Origin: Companilactobacillus allii | GTDB lineage: Bacteria; Bacillota; Bacilli; Lactobacillales; Lactobacillaceae | NCBI RefSeq assembly: GCF_001971585.1 | Contig: NZ_CP019323.1 | Span: forward strand, 858,053-922,052 | DNA: 64,000 nucleotides | Reading direction: 5' to 3' | Shown here: positions 21,951 to 31,183 of the stretch, one piece after another | Layout of the letters: each line of letters starts with the position of its first letter | How positions within the stretch are numbered: the first letter of the stretch is position 1 | The notes under the pieces: model-generated | The model's input: the letters and a program-made list of their open reading frames with translations, nothing else | Told to the model about the DNA's origin: nothing | The model's database searches: none | Translations under genes and position numbers: made by a program

Positions 21951-21974
21951 TTTAAAGTAAGCGCTTACTTTAAA
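21951..21974. promoter_or_regulatory. 24-bp perfect palindrome, LacI/CcpA-type operator
   Basis: TTTAAAGTAAGC/GCTTACTTTAAA. The centre AGTAAGCGCTTACT differs from the ideal cre TGTAAGCGCTTACA only at its outermost bases. It lies 24 bases before the MFS start codon, downstream of the probable promoter, a roadblock position. Confidence 0.6.
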
Positions 21975-21997
21975 CTTTAATAAGAGGTGAATTATAA

Positions 21998-23251
21998 GTG
22001 AGAAAAAGAAAATATCTTTTATTAGATGCATGTATATTGCTACTTTCCTTAGGATTGATATATGCATATACCATAGTAATGATTCCTTTGAAAAATGAAT
22101 TTGATTGGAGACCGTCTGAACTTTCTATGATTTTTGTGCTCTCAATAATAAGCTTTACCATTGGTAATATAATTGCTGGAAGATTATTGAAAATATATTC
22201 TGTTAAAGTTGTTTTTAACCTTGGAGCAGCTTGCATATTTATTGGCTTTGTTGGTTCAGCATTGGCTAACACTCCATATGATTTATTAGTTATTTATACA
22301 TTATATGGAGTGGTAACTAGTCTTGGTATCGGATTTGTTTATAATGGAATATTGCCCACGATTACTGCCTGGTATCCAGATAAAGTTGGAAAAGCTCAAG
22401 GAGCATTGTTAATGAGTTACGGAATGGGTGCTTTTATATTAGGCCCCATTATTACTAAGATTTATTCTATTCTACCGTGGAGGCCTGTGTTTGTAGCAAT
22501 TGGCATTATTTTTACTGGATTGGTGGTATTTAGTTCGTTTGTCATAAAAAATCCAACACCTGAAGATCATATTGTGAAAATCACTGTTGATAATGTCGAC
22601 TCATCAGCAACAATAGAGGACAAAGACTTTCATTATATGTTACATGATCCAGTCTTCTATCTATTTTATATGTGGATGGTTTTGTTAGGTGGAGTTGGAT
22701 TAGGAATATTGGGTATCGGAAAAAGTTTGCCAGATCAGCACAATATCGAAACAACTTTAGCAGCTGTAATTGTTGGTTTAGTTAGTTTAGGTAATGGTGG
22801 TGGGCGACTAATAGGTGGTTTTATATTAGACAAATTTGGAAGAAGCAAAACAATGCTATTTTCAAATTTCCTGTACATCATTGCGATAGGTCTTTTACTG
22901 CTATCTGAATATAATAATAATGTTTTAATACTATCTTTGGGATGCTTACTATGTGGCATGTCATTTGGATCGATATTAATTATAATGACATATTTTACTA
23001 AAACTGTTTGGGGTCTTAAGAATATGGCTTTGAATTTTGGCGTGATTAACAGTTACGGAATTATTTCAGTCTTCATTGGATCTTACGGATCTAGCAAAAT
23101 ATATGAGTATACCGGGTCGTATGTTTCAGTCTTCATTATTATGTTGGTTATGGTAGTACTGGCAATGGTGCTTCTAGCATTACTAAATAGATATTTAGAA
23201 TCACATAAAAAAGTTACAAATATAGATGCTTTAAATTTAGGAGGAAAATAA
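21998..23251 (+). CDS. MFS transporter (OxlT/monocarboxylate-like)
   Basis: 417 residues, about 12 membrane segments with a polar central loop near residue 190-215 (KNPTPEDHIVK). The helix 4-5 region with YNGILPTITAWYPDKVGKAQGAL is characteristic of the oxalate/formate antiporter-like MFS branch, whose members carry organic acids. It starts with GTG at 21998, 8 bases after AAGAGGTGA. First gene of the operon running to 27717; with the sugar-acid enzymes behind it, it is probably the importer of the operon's substrate. Confidence 0.85.
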   Translation: MRKRKYLLLDACILLLSLGLIYAYTIVMIPLKNEFDWRPSELSMIFVLSIISFTIGNIIAGRLLKIYSVKVVFNLGAACIFIGFVGSALANTPYDLLVIYTLYGVVTSLGIGFVYNGILPTITAWYPDKVGKAQGALLMSYGMGAFILGPIITKIYSILPWRPVFVAIGIIFTGLVVFSSFVIKNPTPEDHIVKITVDNVDSSATIEDKDFHYMLHDPVFYLFYMWMVLLGGVGLGILGIGKSLPDQHNIETTLAAVIVGLVSLGNGGGRLIGGFILDKFGRSKTMLFSNFLYIIAIGLLLLSEYNNNVLILSLGCLLCGMSFGSILIIMTYFTKTVWGLKNMALNFGVINSYGIISVFIGSYGSSKIYEYTGSYVSVFIIMLVMVVLAMVLLALLNRYLESHKKVTNIDALNLGGK

Positions 23252-23252
23252 A

Positions 23253-24017
23253 ATGAATTTGAACGATTTAACAGGGAAAAAAGCAATTGTTACAGGCGCT
23301 GCACAGGGACTAAGTCATGGAATGGCAGAGGGGTTACTTGAAGCAGGAGCAGAAGTTACTATTTTAGATATTAATTCTAAGGCGGTTGATGTAGCAAAAA
23401 AATTTACGCAAAATGGATTTACATGTCATGCAGTAATAGCTGATTTGGGTAATGATATTGATCGAGACAAGGCCTTTGAAGAAGCTGTACAAAAGTTAGG
23501 TGGTCATTTAGATATTTTGGTTAATGGTGCTGGGGTTCAACGTAGACATAAGAGCGAAGAATTTCCTATGGAAGATTGGGATTTTGTTATTAATGTTAAT
23601 TTAAGAGCCGTGTTTGGACTTTGTAAGTTAGCTGGACAACAATTTATTAAACAAGAAGGCAAAGGTAAAATAATTAACATTGCATCCATGCTTTCATTCT
23701 TTGGCGGATACACTGTTCCAGCGTATGCGGCTTCCAAAGGTGGAGTTGCACAATTAATAAAGGCATTATGTAATGAATGGGCTGACAAAGGAATCAATGT
23801 TAATGCGTTAGCTCCAGGTTATATGGCAACTGAAATGAATACTGCGCTATTAGATCCCAAGAATCCTCGATACGAAACCATTACAAATAGAATACCTGCT
23901 AAGGCATGGGGCCAGCCGGAAGATATGAAAGGTCCAGTAGTTTGGCTAGCATCGGATGCATCCAATTATATCAATGGGGCGATTATTCCTGTTGATGGTG
24001 GATATTTAGTTAAATAA
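23253..24017 (+). CDS. SDR dehydrogenase, gluconate 5-dehydrogenase / KduD-like
   Basis: 254 residues. TGAAQGLSHGMA near residue 15 binds the nucleotide, DILVNGAGVQRRH is the NNAG equivalent, and YAASKGG holds the catalytic Tyr and Lys. The C-terminal NVNALAPGYMATEMN ... PVDGGYLV is the pattern of gluconate 5-dehydrogenases and 2-deoxy-D-gluconate 3-dehydrogenases, which oxidise or reduce keto-sugar acids in the cytoplasm. A perfect GGAGG precedes the ATG, which lies two bases after the MFS stop codon. With KDG kinase in the same operon, formation or consumption of a 2-keto-3-deoxy acid is plausible; the exact substrate is not. Confidence 0.87.
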   Translation: MNLNDLTGKKAIVTGAAQGLSHGMAEGLLEAGAEVTILDINSKAVDVAKKFTQNGFTCHAVIADLGNDIDRDKAFEEAVQKLGGHLDILVNGAGVQRRHKSEEFPMEDWDFVINVNLRAVFGLCKLAGQQFIKQEGKGKIINIASMLSFFGGYTVPAYAASKGGVAQLIKALCNEWADKGINVNALAPGYMATEMNTALLDPKNPRYETITNRIPAKAWGQPEDMKGPVVWLASDASNYINGAIIPVDGGYLVK

Positions 24018-24038
24018 TAAAGGATTGGGGATAAAATA

Positions 24039-24986
24039 ATGAAAGTATATATTACTGATTGTGACCACGATAGTATTGATATAGAAAAAAAGGTTTTTTC
24101 TGATGCAGGGATGGAAGTCACTCTATGTAATGCGAAAACTGAAGATGAAGTAATTTCTCAATGTAGTGATGGTGAAATTTTCATTGTTCAATACGCGAAA
24201 ATAACTAAAAAAGTAATGGATGCAGTTCCATCTTTAAAATATATTGTTAGATATGGTGTTGGTGTCGACACAATCGATTTACCGCAAGCAACAAAGCATG
24301 GAATTCAAGTTGGAAATGTCCCTGATTATGGTATGAACGAAGTCGCTGATCATGCTATTTCGTTGTTACTAAGTCTTAAGAGAAAAGTTGTTTTAATGAA
24401 CAATAATACGAAAAATAATAAATGGGATTATCAAAAATCAATACCAATTCATCGTTTTAGCGAACAAACAGTGGGTGTTATTGGATTAGGAAGAATTGGT
24501 CGTAATTTTGCTATAAAAGCGCATGCATTAGGCTTCCACATCATAGGTTATGATCCACATTTTAAAAAATCTGAAGAATTCAGCTTTATTAATAATGTGA
24601 ATCTGGAAGAATTAATAAAAACCTCAGATGCAATCTCCCTGCATATACCTTCAGATGGCAATATTGATTTATTTAATTATGAAGCATTTAAAGAGATGAA
24701 AAATACTGCAGTCATTATTAATGTTGCTCGTGGTGGAATTATTAACGAGAATGACTTAGATAAAGCACTAACCAATGGTGAAATTGCTGGTGCAGGAATA
24801 GATTGTATGGAAAATGAGCCAGTACCATCAGATGATGAATTATTTAGAAATGAAAATTTGATTGTTACACCTCATATGGCTTGGTACTCGGAGGAAGCTG
24901 CAAGTGAACTAAAACGTAAAGTTGCTGAAGAGTCTGTAAGATTTTCAAAAGGTGAAAAAATTCATTATCCTATCAACAGTCTTTAG
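24039..24986 (+). CDS. D-isomer-specific 2-hydroxyacid dehydrogenase
   Basis: 315 residues. The NAD-binding GVIGLGRIGRNFA (about 147-160) is followed by an acidic residue (YDPHF), suggesting NAD. The catalytic triad of the family is visible: Arg in NVARGGIIN, Glu in MENEPVPSDDELF and His in TPHMAWYS. The overall pattern is nearest to phosphoglycerate dehydrogenase/CtBP-like members. It reduces a 2-keto acid to a D-2-hydroxy acid or the reverse. In this operon it may act on a keto-sugar acid. Spacing of 21 bases from the SDR gene indicates one transcript. Confidence 0.88.
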   Translation: MKVYITDCDHDSIDIEKKVFSDAGMEVTLCNAKTEDEVISQCSDGEIFIVQYAKITKKVMDAVPSLKYIVRYGVGVDTIDLPQATKHGIQVGNVPDYGMNEVADHAISLLLSLKRKVVLMNNNTKNNKWDYQKSIPIHRFSEQTVGVIGLGRIGRNFAIKAHALGFHIIGYDPHFKKSEEFSFINNVNLEELIKTSDAISLHIPSDGNIDLFNYEAFKEMKNTAVIINVARGGIINENDLDKALTNGEIAGAGIDCMENEPVPSDDELFRNENLIVTPHMAWYSEEAASELKRKVAEESVRFSKGEKIHYPINSL

Positions 24987-25025
24987 AGCGTGACTGTTTA
25001 AATTAAAAACTAAGAGGATAACAAA

Positions 25026-25925
25026 ATGAAAAGCATCGAAAATGAATTTTTTAAAGCTGAGATTAATGAATTAGGTGCAGAGCTCACCAGCTTAGTGGAT
25101 AAGAAAAGCGGTGTCAACTATATCTGGGATGGTAATACCGATGTATGGGCGAAACGTGCTCCTAACCTATTCCCTTCAATTGGGAGATCGATGAACGATC
25201 ACTATTATGTTGGCGGAAAGAGATACGAGATGCCACAACATGGGGTCGGTTTCTTTCATAACTATGAGGCTGAACAAATTTCGGATAATAGTATTCGTTT
25301 TATTTTAAAAAGTGATGAAGAAACTATAAAATATTATCCATTCGAATTTGAGTTCTCAATCAAGTTTGAGCTTATTGGTAGACGCTTACGTATGATTGAC
25401 ACTGTTAAGAATTTGAATGATAAATTTATGAGTTTTGCTGTTGGAACACATCCAGCTTTTAATGTTCCAATAGGTAATATTGATAATAATAATTTTGAAG
25501 ACTATTATTTAACATTTTATCCTGAAGTAAAAAAGTTAAAATATCATGAATTCACATTCAAAACAGGAGTTCCTTTAAGAACAGGAAGAGTTCTAAATTT
25601 GGATAGCTATAATGGGGATTATTTACCATTAAGTCATGAATTATTTAAAGATGGATTAATAGTTATGACTGAGGATAATAAATTAACTGGAGTTTCTCTT
25701 AAATCTAAAGATGGTAATCATTCCATTAATGCACGTTTTAATGATTTTCCTCAATTATGTTTGTGGACTCAAAATGATGCAAAGGCAAAATTTCTTTGCA
25801 TCGAGCCATTTTATGGAGTTTCAGATAAGTATGGTGACGAGATTGAGTTGAAGGATAAAGAAGGAAACTGTGTGTTAGAACCCCATCAAGAACGTAGTTT
25901 TATAATTGATTATTCTATTGAATAA
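25026..25925 (+). CDS. Aldose 1-epimerase family protein (LacX-like)
   Basis: 299 residues of the galactose mutarotase fold, nearest to LacX-type proteins of lactic acid bacteria. Features include the N-terminal ELGAELTSLVDKKSG, RAPNLFPSIG, MPQHGVGF with the likely catalytic His, VGTHPAFNVP and the Glu near the end in LCIEPFYGVSD. Mutarotases interconvert alpha and beta anomers of free or phosphorylated sugars in the cytoplasm. It is the fourth structural gene of the sugar-acid operon. A hairpin follows it, so the next two genes may be transcribed less. Confidence 0.87.
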   Translation: MKSIENEFFKAEINELGAELTSLVDKKSGVNYIWDGNTDVWAKRAPNLFPSIGRSMNDHYYVGGKRYEMPQHGVGFFHNYEAEQISDNSIRFILKSDEETIKYYPFEFEFSIKFELIGRRLRMIDTVKNLNDKFMSFAVGTHPAFNVPIGNIDNNNFEDYYLTFYPEVKKLKYHEFTFKTGVPLRTGRVLNLDSYNGDYLPLSHELFKDGLIVMTEDNKLTGVSLKSKDGNHSINARFNDFPQLCLWTQNDAKAKFLCIEPFYGVSDKYGDEIELKDKEGNCVLEPHQERSFIIDYSIE

Positions 25926-25942
25926 TTCTTAGTATGTATCAA

Positions 25943-25986
25943 AGAGATTGTCATTTGTATCTATAGATAAATGGCAATCTTATTTT
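25943..25986 (+). terminator. Intra-operon hairpin after the epimerase gene
   Basis: AGATTGTCATTT / AAATGGCAATCTT stem (one mismatch) followed by ATTTTAT. The T run is imperfect, so it may attenuate rather than stop transcription. Confidence 0.6.
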
Positions 25987-26008
25987 ATAAATATAATGAG
26001 GTGGGAAA

Positions 26009-26755
26009 ATGTCATTAATATTGAATACATTAATTTTTGCTAAAGACGTTGAAAATGGAACTAGTCAGGTTAGTTTATTAGAATGTGCATCAAAGTTGGG
26101 TGCTTATGGCGTCGAGGTACGTCGAGAATATTTTAAGGATATCAAAAATGAGTTATCAGATGTAGCAAGACGGGCAAATGAAGATGGATTAAAATTATAT
26201 TACAGTGTACCAGACGTTATCTTTGAAGAAGATGGTTCCCTAAATCCTAAGATTACACAGTACTTTTCAGAGGGAGAAACAATGGGAATTAAAAAAATCA
26301 AGTTCAACATAGGACACTTTGACAGATTTACTGGTAATCTGAAAAAAGTCTTAGGTGAACTTCCGATTGATAAAATAGAAATGAATGTTGAAAATGATCA
26401 AACACAGATTTCTGGATCTGTTTCGTCGTTACTAACTTTTTTAAAAGCTGTAAAAGAAAATAACATAGATATTGGATATGTGTATGATCTTGGAAATTGG
26501 GCTTTTACAGAACAGGATGCTGTTGATAGTGCAAAGGCATTAGCGACGTATACCAGATACATTCATTTGAAAAACATTGTAAGTTCAAATGGATCATTGT
26601 CAACTTCGGCTGATTTAAATAATGGAATCTTTGATTGGAAAAAAGTACTTACATATTTGCCGAATAATGTGGATTTGGCTCTTGAATATCCAATAGATAC
26701 GGATGAACAAATAAAATCACAAATGAATATAGTTAAAACGTTGGAGGAATCTTAA
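26009..26755 (+). CDS. Sugar phosphate isomerase/epimerase-like TIM barrel, paralogue 1
   Basis: 248 residues of the xylose isomerase-like TIM barrel superfamily. Conserved pieces shared with the paralogue at 33225 are VEVRREYFKD, YSVPDVIFE, KIKFNIG, DKIEMNVENDQTQ, IGYVYDLGNWAF, YIHLKN and ALEYP. Acidic and His residues at the strand ends (EMNVEND, YDLGNW, HLKN, LEYP) are the likely metal ligands. It is followed three bases later by a KDG kinase gene, and the same gene order recurs at the second locus, so the two products act in sequence or on related sugar acids. The precise reaction is unknown. Confidence 0.8.
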   Translation: MSLILNTLIFAKDVENGTSQVSLLECASKLGAYGVEVRREYFKDIKNELSDVARRANEDGLKLYYSVPDVIFEEDGSLNPKITQYFSEGETMGIKKIKFNIGHFDRFTGNLKKVLGELPIDKIEMNVENDQTQISGSVSSLLTFLKAVKENNIDIGYVYDLGNWAFTEQDAVDSAKALATYTRYIHLKNIVSSNGSLSTSADLNNGIFDWKKVLTYLPNNVDLALEYPIDTDEQIKSQMNIVKTLEES

Positions 26756-26757
26756 AA

Positions 26758-27717
26758 ATGAGTGAAGTTATTACAATTGGTGAACCACTGGTTATTTTTG
26801 CTTCCAAAGATTCGGATGTTCCTTTAATCGATGCCGTCAATTTTCAAAAATTAATGGGTGGTGCTGAATTAAATGTGGCTATTGGAGTACGTCGATTAGG
26901 ACATTCGGTGGAGTATATTTCACAAGTCGGTCAAGATCCGTTTGGTGACTATATTATTAAGACTATTTTAAGTCATGATGTTGGTACAAAGTATATTTCA
27001 AAGGATGAAAATAATTTTACTGGCCATCAATTAAAACAATTGGTTACAAAGGGGGATCCTGCAACTTTCAACTACCGAAAAGGGTCAGCTTCCGCACATT
27101 TAACTAGTACAATAATTAATAGAGTTGATTTGAATGATGTTAAAATAGCACACATGTCAGGTATTTTCCCTGCAATTTCAGATATTGCTGAAGAAACATT
27201 TGAGGTGTTGATGAATAGATTAGTTGATAATGGCATAATGATCACCTTTGATCCTAATTTAAGACCATCATTATGGAGTAGTGATAAAAAGATGATTAGT
27301 ACCATTAATAAGATGGCATCATCTGCGGACATAGTTCTTCCTGGAATCAATGAAGGGAAAATTCTAGTCGGATCTGATGATCCTGAGGTTATTGCTGACT
27401 ATTATTTAAAAGGTAAAAGAACTAAGACGGTAATTGTTAAAATTGGTTCCGAAGGTGCGTATGTTAAAACTAGGGATGGGGATAGTTATACTGTTGATGG
27501 TTTTGAAGTTAATAAAATTGTTGATACAGTTGGAGCTGGAGATGGTTTTGCTCTAGGAGTTATTACAGCACTATTGGATGGTAAAAACATGAGATCAGCT
27601 GTTCTACGTGGAAATGCTATCGGTGCTTTGCAAATTCAAACTCCTGGCGATAACGATGGATATCCTAATAAAGTGGAACTTGAAGAATTTTATAAAAGAG
27701 AACAAGTAAGAGAATAA
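26758..27717 (+). CDS. kdgK: PfkB-family sugar kinase, 2-dehydro-3-deoxygluconokinase, paralogue 1
   Basis: 319 residues. The N-terminal ITIGEPLVIF and GGAELNVAIGVRRLG are the substrate-binding pattern of KDG kinases; the C-terminal DTVGAGDGFALGVI holds the anion hole and catalytic Asp of the PfkB family. The enzyme phosphorylates 2-keto-3-deoxygluconate to KDPG, which Eda-type aldolases split to pyruvate and glyceraldehyde-3-phosphate. It is very similar to the kinase at 35308. GGAGG precedes the ATG inside the end of the upstream gene. Last gene of the operon. Confidence 0.9.
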   Translation: MSEVITIGEPLVIFASKDSDVPLIDAVNFQKLMGGAELNVAIGVRRLGHSVEYISQVGQDPFGDYIIKTILSHDVGTKYISKDENNFTGHQLKQLVTKGDPATFNYRKGSASAHLTSTIINRVDLNDVKIAHMSGIFPAISDIAEETFEVLMNRLVDNGIMITFDPNLRPSLWSSDKKMISTINKMASSADIVLPGINEGKILVGSDDPEVIADYYLKGKRTKTVIVKIGSEGAYVKTRDGDSYTVDGFEVNKIVDTVGAGDGFALGVITALLDGKNMRSAVLRGNAIGALQIQTPGDNDGYPNKVELEEFYKREQVRE

Positions 27718-27735
27718 ATAGAATATGATTAAATT

Positions 27736-27760
27736 AGTCGACTAAATGTCGGCTTTTTTT
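27736..27760 (+). terminator. Terminator of the first sugar-acid operon
   Basis: AGTCGAC-TAAAT-GTCGGCT stem followed by seven Ts. Confidence 0.75.
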
Positions 27761-27832
27761 GTACAATAAAGCATTTTCGCAATCGATTACATATATATAT
27801 TAATGTATGCTTGTATATGATTTAATGAAAAT

Positions 27833-27846
27833 CTCCTGAAAGGAGG
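27833..27846 (+). promoter_or_regulatory. Hairpin enclosing the rpiR-type gene's ribosome binding site
   Basis: CTCCT-GAA-AGGAG pairs the Shine-Dalgarno sequence with its own complement just upstream, 9 bases before the ATG at 27856. A three-base loop is tight, so the structure may be marginal. Confidence 0.35.
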
Positions 27847-27855
27847 ATGGAATTG

Positions 27856-28617
27856 ATGAACAATGATTTTTATAAACAAATAGCAGATAAGTATGATGGT
27901 CTTACAGCTAATGAACAATTAGTTATAGATTTCATTCTTGCATCCAATAAACCCGATCAACTTAAAATAAAAGATATTTCAGGTAAATTATTTCTTTCTA
28001 GCGCAACTATAGTTAGAGCATCCAAAAAGCTTGGGTTTAAGTCGTTTAGCCAATTGAAGTTTTACGTATCTCAATTTGTGAACAGTAAGGAGGAAAAGCT
28101 TGAAACTGAAAATTATGACAAGATTGTAGATAGAATGCAGAGTGATTTTAAGAAGACGATTGATATGCTGAGTGAAAAGAAGATTAGCACCTTTGTTTCA
28201 TATATAAATTCTGCTAGAAGAATATTTTGTGTTGGTAGTGGTTCAAGCGTCAGTGTATCAAATGATTTGAACAGAAAATTAAAACTTTTGAATTATTGGT
28301 CCAATGATTACGAAGAACTTTATTCGATTAGAGATATTTCGGACATTTCTAGTGATAAAGATGTAATAATAATTATTTCATTAGGTGGTGGAAACGGTAT
28401 TGTAAACCAATACTTGCTGGAGGCAAAGTCTAAAGGAACTAAGGTTATTTCTATCACAGGAACTAACGCAAGTTCTGTAATGAAATTAAGTGACGCCAAT
28501 TTATTGGTTTACGAGTCACCTGTTCCTAGAAAACGTATGAGGTCAAGGCTGATGTTGAATGTGGCTGCTGATATGGTCTTTGAATATATAATTAATTACA
28601 CTTATGAAAAAAAGTAA
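27856..28617 (+). CDS. RpiR/MurR-family transcriptional regulator
   Basis: 253 residues: N-terminal helix-turn-helix (LTANEQLVIDFIL; LFLSSATIVRASKKLGFKS, about 15-75) and a C-terminal SIS domain (about 110-240, FCVGSGSSVSVSNDL; VIIIISLGGGNG) that binds a sugar phosphate. The ATG at 27856 is preferred to the in-frame ATG at 27847, which directly abuts the GGAGG. It lies upstream of a glucose-type PTS operon on the same strand and is the likely regulator of that operon, responding to a sugar or amino sugar phosphate. Confidence 0.9.
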   Translation: MNNDFYKQIADKYDGLTANEQLVIDFILASNKPDQLKIKDISGKLFLSSATIVRASKKLGFKSFSQLKFYVSQFVNSKEEKLETENYDKIVDRMQSDFKKTIDMLSEKKISTFVSYINSARRIFCVGSGSSVSVSNDLNRKLKLLNYWSNDYEELYSIRDISDISSDKDVIIIISLGGGNGIVNQYLLEAKSKGTKVISITGTNASSVMKLSDANLLVYESPVPRKRMRSRLMLNVAADMVFEYIINYTYEKK

Positions 28618-28726
28618 TTTTTTACTCAAAAAGGTAAAATTTTCTTAATGAGTAGTAAAAAAGTAAAAAGCAATTATTTCTTAATCTGGTGTTATCTTGT
28701 AATCAACAAGTTAAGGGGATGTAATT

Positions 28727-30397
28727 ATGGAAGCTCAAGAGGGAAAAAAGAGAAATAATCTCATCAGAGGATTTGAGATGTTTGGTAGATCTTTTTTACT
28801 GCCAGTATCAGTTTTGCCTGCTGCCGGTATTTTACAAGGATTGGGTTCGGCATTTACTAATGCAGATACTGTAAAAATGTATCCTTGGATGCAGAATGGA
28901 ACATTCCAATTTGTAATGGGATTTCTATCAACAATGGGCTCGGCTGCATTTAAGAATTTACCAGTAATTTTCGCTGTTGGTGTTGCCGTCGGACTGGCTA
29001 AACACGAGAAAGGATCGGCCGCAATTTCAGGACTGTTAGGTTATTTAACTCTTCAATATATGATGAACTTTTTATTAAGTACTTCTGGAAGATTAGTTGA
29101 TACGACTGGTATGGATCCAACCAAGGCTGCATTGGCATTAGCTGATAAAATGCAGACAACTGTTTTAGGTATTCAAACAATGGATCTCAATGTTTTTGGT
29201 GGAATTATAACAGGTGTAATTGTTTATTTTGTCCACAAGCATGCAATTAAAATGCATGTACCAACTGTTTTGGATTTCTTTAGTGGACCTAGATTAGTAC
29301 CTATTTTGATTATGCCAGTTATGGCAATGACTGCTGTTGTATTCTTCTTTGTTTGGCCAATAGTACAAACAGGGATTGCAGCATTATCTATCGTGATTCT
29401 AAAGTCTGGTACAATTGGAACCTTCCTTTACGGTGTGATTGAACGACTACTATTACCTTTTGGTTTACATCATGGATTAAATTGGCCAGTTAGAACAACA
29501 GAATTAGGTGGAATTTTCACAATTGGTGGACGTCAATATCAAGGAACTATCGCTGCATATATGGCATCTTTAGCACACGGTGGAGCCATTAATCCAATGA
29601 TTACACGTTTTAGCTCTGGAAAATTTGTTTATAACATGTTTGGTCTTCCTGGAGCAGCTTTAGCAATGTATACATGCGCAAAACCTGAAAATAAGAAAAA
29701 AGTAGGAAGTTTATTATTCGCAGCAGCTGCTACAGCATTTTTGACAGGTGTTACAGAACCAATCGAATTTACATTTTTGTTTGTTGCACCAGCGCTTTAT
29801 GTTATTCACGCCGTTTTAGCGGGATTAACAATGGCTGTTACATCTGCACTTGGAGCAGCATACTTAACTCCTACAGGACATGGATTAATTAATTTTATTA
29901 TTTATGGGGTATTACAAGGAACTAAAACTAAATGGTATATTCTGCCAATAGTTGGAGTATTCTGTTTTGCAATGTATTATGTTGTATTTACATTTGCAAT
30001 CAAAAAATTTAATTTTAAAACTCCTGGTCGTGAAGATAACGATGATGATATCAAATTGCATGGAAAAGATGAGACAAGAAAGAAAATGGGTGTTCATACT
30101 TTAAAGGATGAAGCGAAAGGATCTACAATTCCTGAGGGGAAACTATCCACACATGATCAAGCTGTCGCGCTTATTAAAGCACATGGTGGTTCTGAAAATA
30201 TTTCTGATGTTGATGCTTGTATCACGAGATTAAGAATTAATGTTAAAGATAAGTCTATAGTTGATAAAAATACTATTGTTAATAATTTAGGAGCAATGGG
30301 ATTTAATGAATCTGGAATGCAAATGCAATCCATTTATGGTGGGCATGCTAATGTTCTTAAAATGGAAATTCAAGATATTTTAGGAATAGGTGAGTAA
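28727..30397 (+). CDS. PTS transporter EIICB, glucose/maltose/GlcNAc superfamily
   Basis: 556 residues. The EIIC membrane domain (about 10-430) has the family start LLPVSVLPAAGILQGLG, the FGLHHGLNWP segment and GVTEPIEFTF with the sugar-binding Glu. The EIIB domain (about 470-556) carries the phosphorylated Cys498 in DVDACITRLR. It imports and phosphorylates a hexose or related glycoside; EIIA is encoded separately two genes downstream. GTTAAGGGGATG precedes the ATG. The A/T-rich 109-base gap before it has imperfect inverted repeats (TTTTTTACTCA ... TGAGTAGTAAAAAA, 28630-28667) that may be an RpiR operator or a weak terminator. Confidence 0.92.
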   Translation: MEAQEGKKRNNLIRGFEMFGRSFLLPVSVLPAAGILQGLGSAFTNADTVKMYPWMQNGTFQFVMGFLSTMGSAAFKNLPVIFAVGVAVGLAKHEKGSAAISGLLGYLTLQYMMNFLLSTSGRLVDTTGMDPTKAALALADKMQTTVLGIQTMDLNVFGGIITGVIVYFVHKHAIKMHVPTVLDFFSGPRLVPILIMPVMAMTAVVFFFVWPIVQTGIAALSIVILKSGTIGTFLYGVIERLLLPFGLHHGLNWPVRTTELGGIFTIGGRQYQGTIAAYMASLAHGGAINPMITRFSSGKFVYNMFGLPGAALAMYTCAKPENKKKVGSLLFAAAATAFLTGVTEPIEFTFLFVAPALYVIHAVLAGLTMAVTSALGAAYLTPTGHGLINFIIYGVLQGTKTKWYILPIVGVFCFAMYYVVFTFAIKKFNFKTPGREDNDDDIKLHGKDETRKKMGVHTLKDEAKGSTIPEGKLSTHDQAVALIKAHGGSENISDVDACITRLRINVKDKSIVDKNTIVNNLGAMGFNESGMQMQSIYGGHANVLKMEIQDILGIGE

Positions 30398-30400
30398 ATC

Positions 30401-31183
30401 ATGGAAAATAAAAAAATTTTGCTTACGGATCTAGATGGTACATTCGTTATGAATTCGCATTCAATTAGTGAGAATGCTTTAAAAGCATTTAATGAATTAA
30501 ATAAGAATTTTATTATGGGTGTGGCCACAGGGAGATCTTTGAAAGAAATAGAATATCTTGAGAAAGAAAATAACATTCATTTTGATATTCATGTTGCATT
30601 TAATGGTTCTCTTTTACGAGGGAAAAATAATGAAATATTAGTTGATAATCCGCTAAAGCATGATGACTTATGCCAAATTTTAAATTATTTAAATGAAAAT
30701 AATATTACTTTTGATGCTTTAGATGGAATTGAAAGGATAGGGAATTATAAAACTAAAGATGTTAAACGTCTTTGGGGAATGAATTTGATAACACTGGATG
30801 ATCCCTTTGAGAGAGTCAGGGGAATGAACGTTTATAAAATTAACGTTAGACCAGGGAAAAAGAATTTTGATAAAATTTTTGAAGAAATGAATTCTATGTT
30901 TCCTAAACTGTCAATATATGAAGGTGGAACACAACAACGAATTGAAATTTCAGCAGAGAATAGTTCCAAAGGTACGGCGGTCAATTATTTGAAGAGTAAA
31001 TATAATAAAGCTGTAATTGTTGTCGGAGATTCAGGAAATGATGCTCCTATGTTTGAAAAAGCTGATGTATCATTTTGTATTTCACATGCCAAATCTAATG
31101 TGAAAAATAAAGCTGATCAATCAATAGAAAATTTTGCTGAGGTACCTATTAAACTAAATTCTATTTATAAAGAAGTGATATAA
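30401..31183 (+). CDS. Cof-type HAD-IIB phosphatase
   Basis: 260 residues. HAD motif I is LLTDLDGTF with nucleophile and acid/base Asp, motif II lies in ATGRSL, and motifs III/IV in VVGDSGNDAPMF. The C2B cap is between about residues 85 and 190. Members dephosphorylate sugar phosphates or flavin precursors. Position between the EIICB and EIIA genes suggests removal of surplus sugar phosphate made by this PTS, or a phosphatase step on an unusual phosphorylated sugar. Start follows the EIICB stop by three bases. Confidence 0.9.
   Translation: MENKKILLTDLDGTFVMNSHSISENALKAFNELNKNFIMGVATGRSLKEIEYLEKENNIHFDIHVAFNGSLLRGKNNEILVDNPLKHDDLCQILNYLNENNITFDALDGIERIGNYKTKDVKRLWGMNLITLDDPFERVRGMNVYKINVRPGKKNFDKIFEEMNSMFPKLSIYEGGTQQRIEISAENSSKGTAVNYLKSKYNKAVIVVGDSGNDAPMFEKADVSFCISHAKSNVKNKADQSIENFAEVPIKLNSIYKEVI

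Noticed and set aside
28630-28667. Inverted repeat upstream of the EIICB gene as a firm terminator or operator
   Set aside because: Pairing is imperfect and A/T-rich; it is mentioned under the gene but not listed as a separate site.
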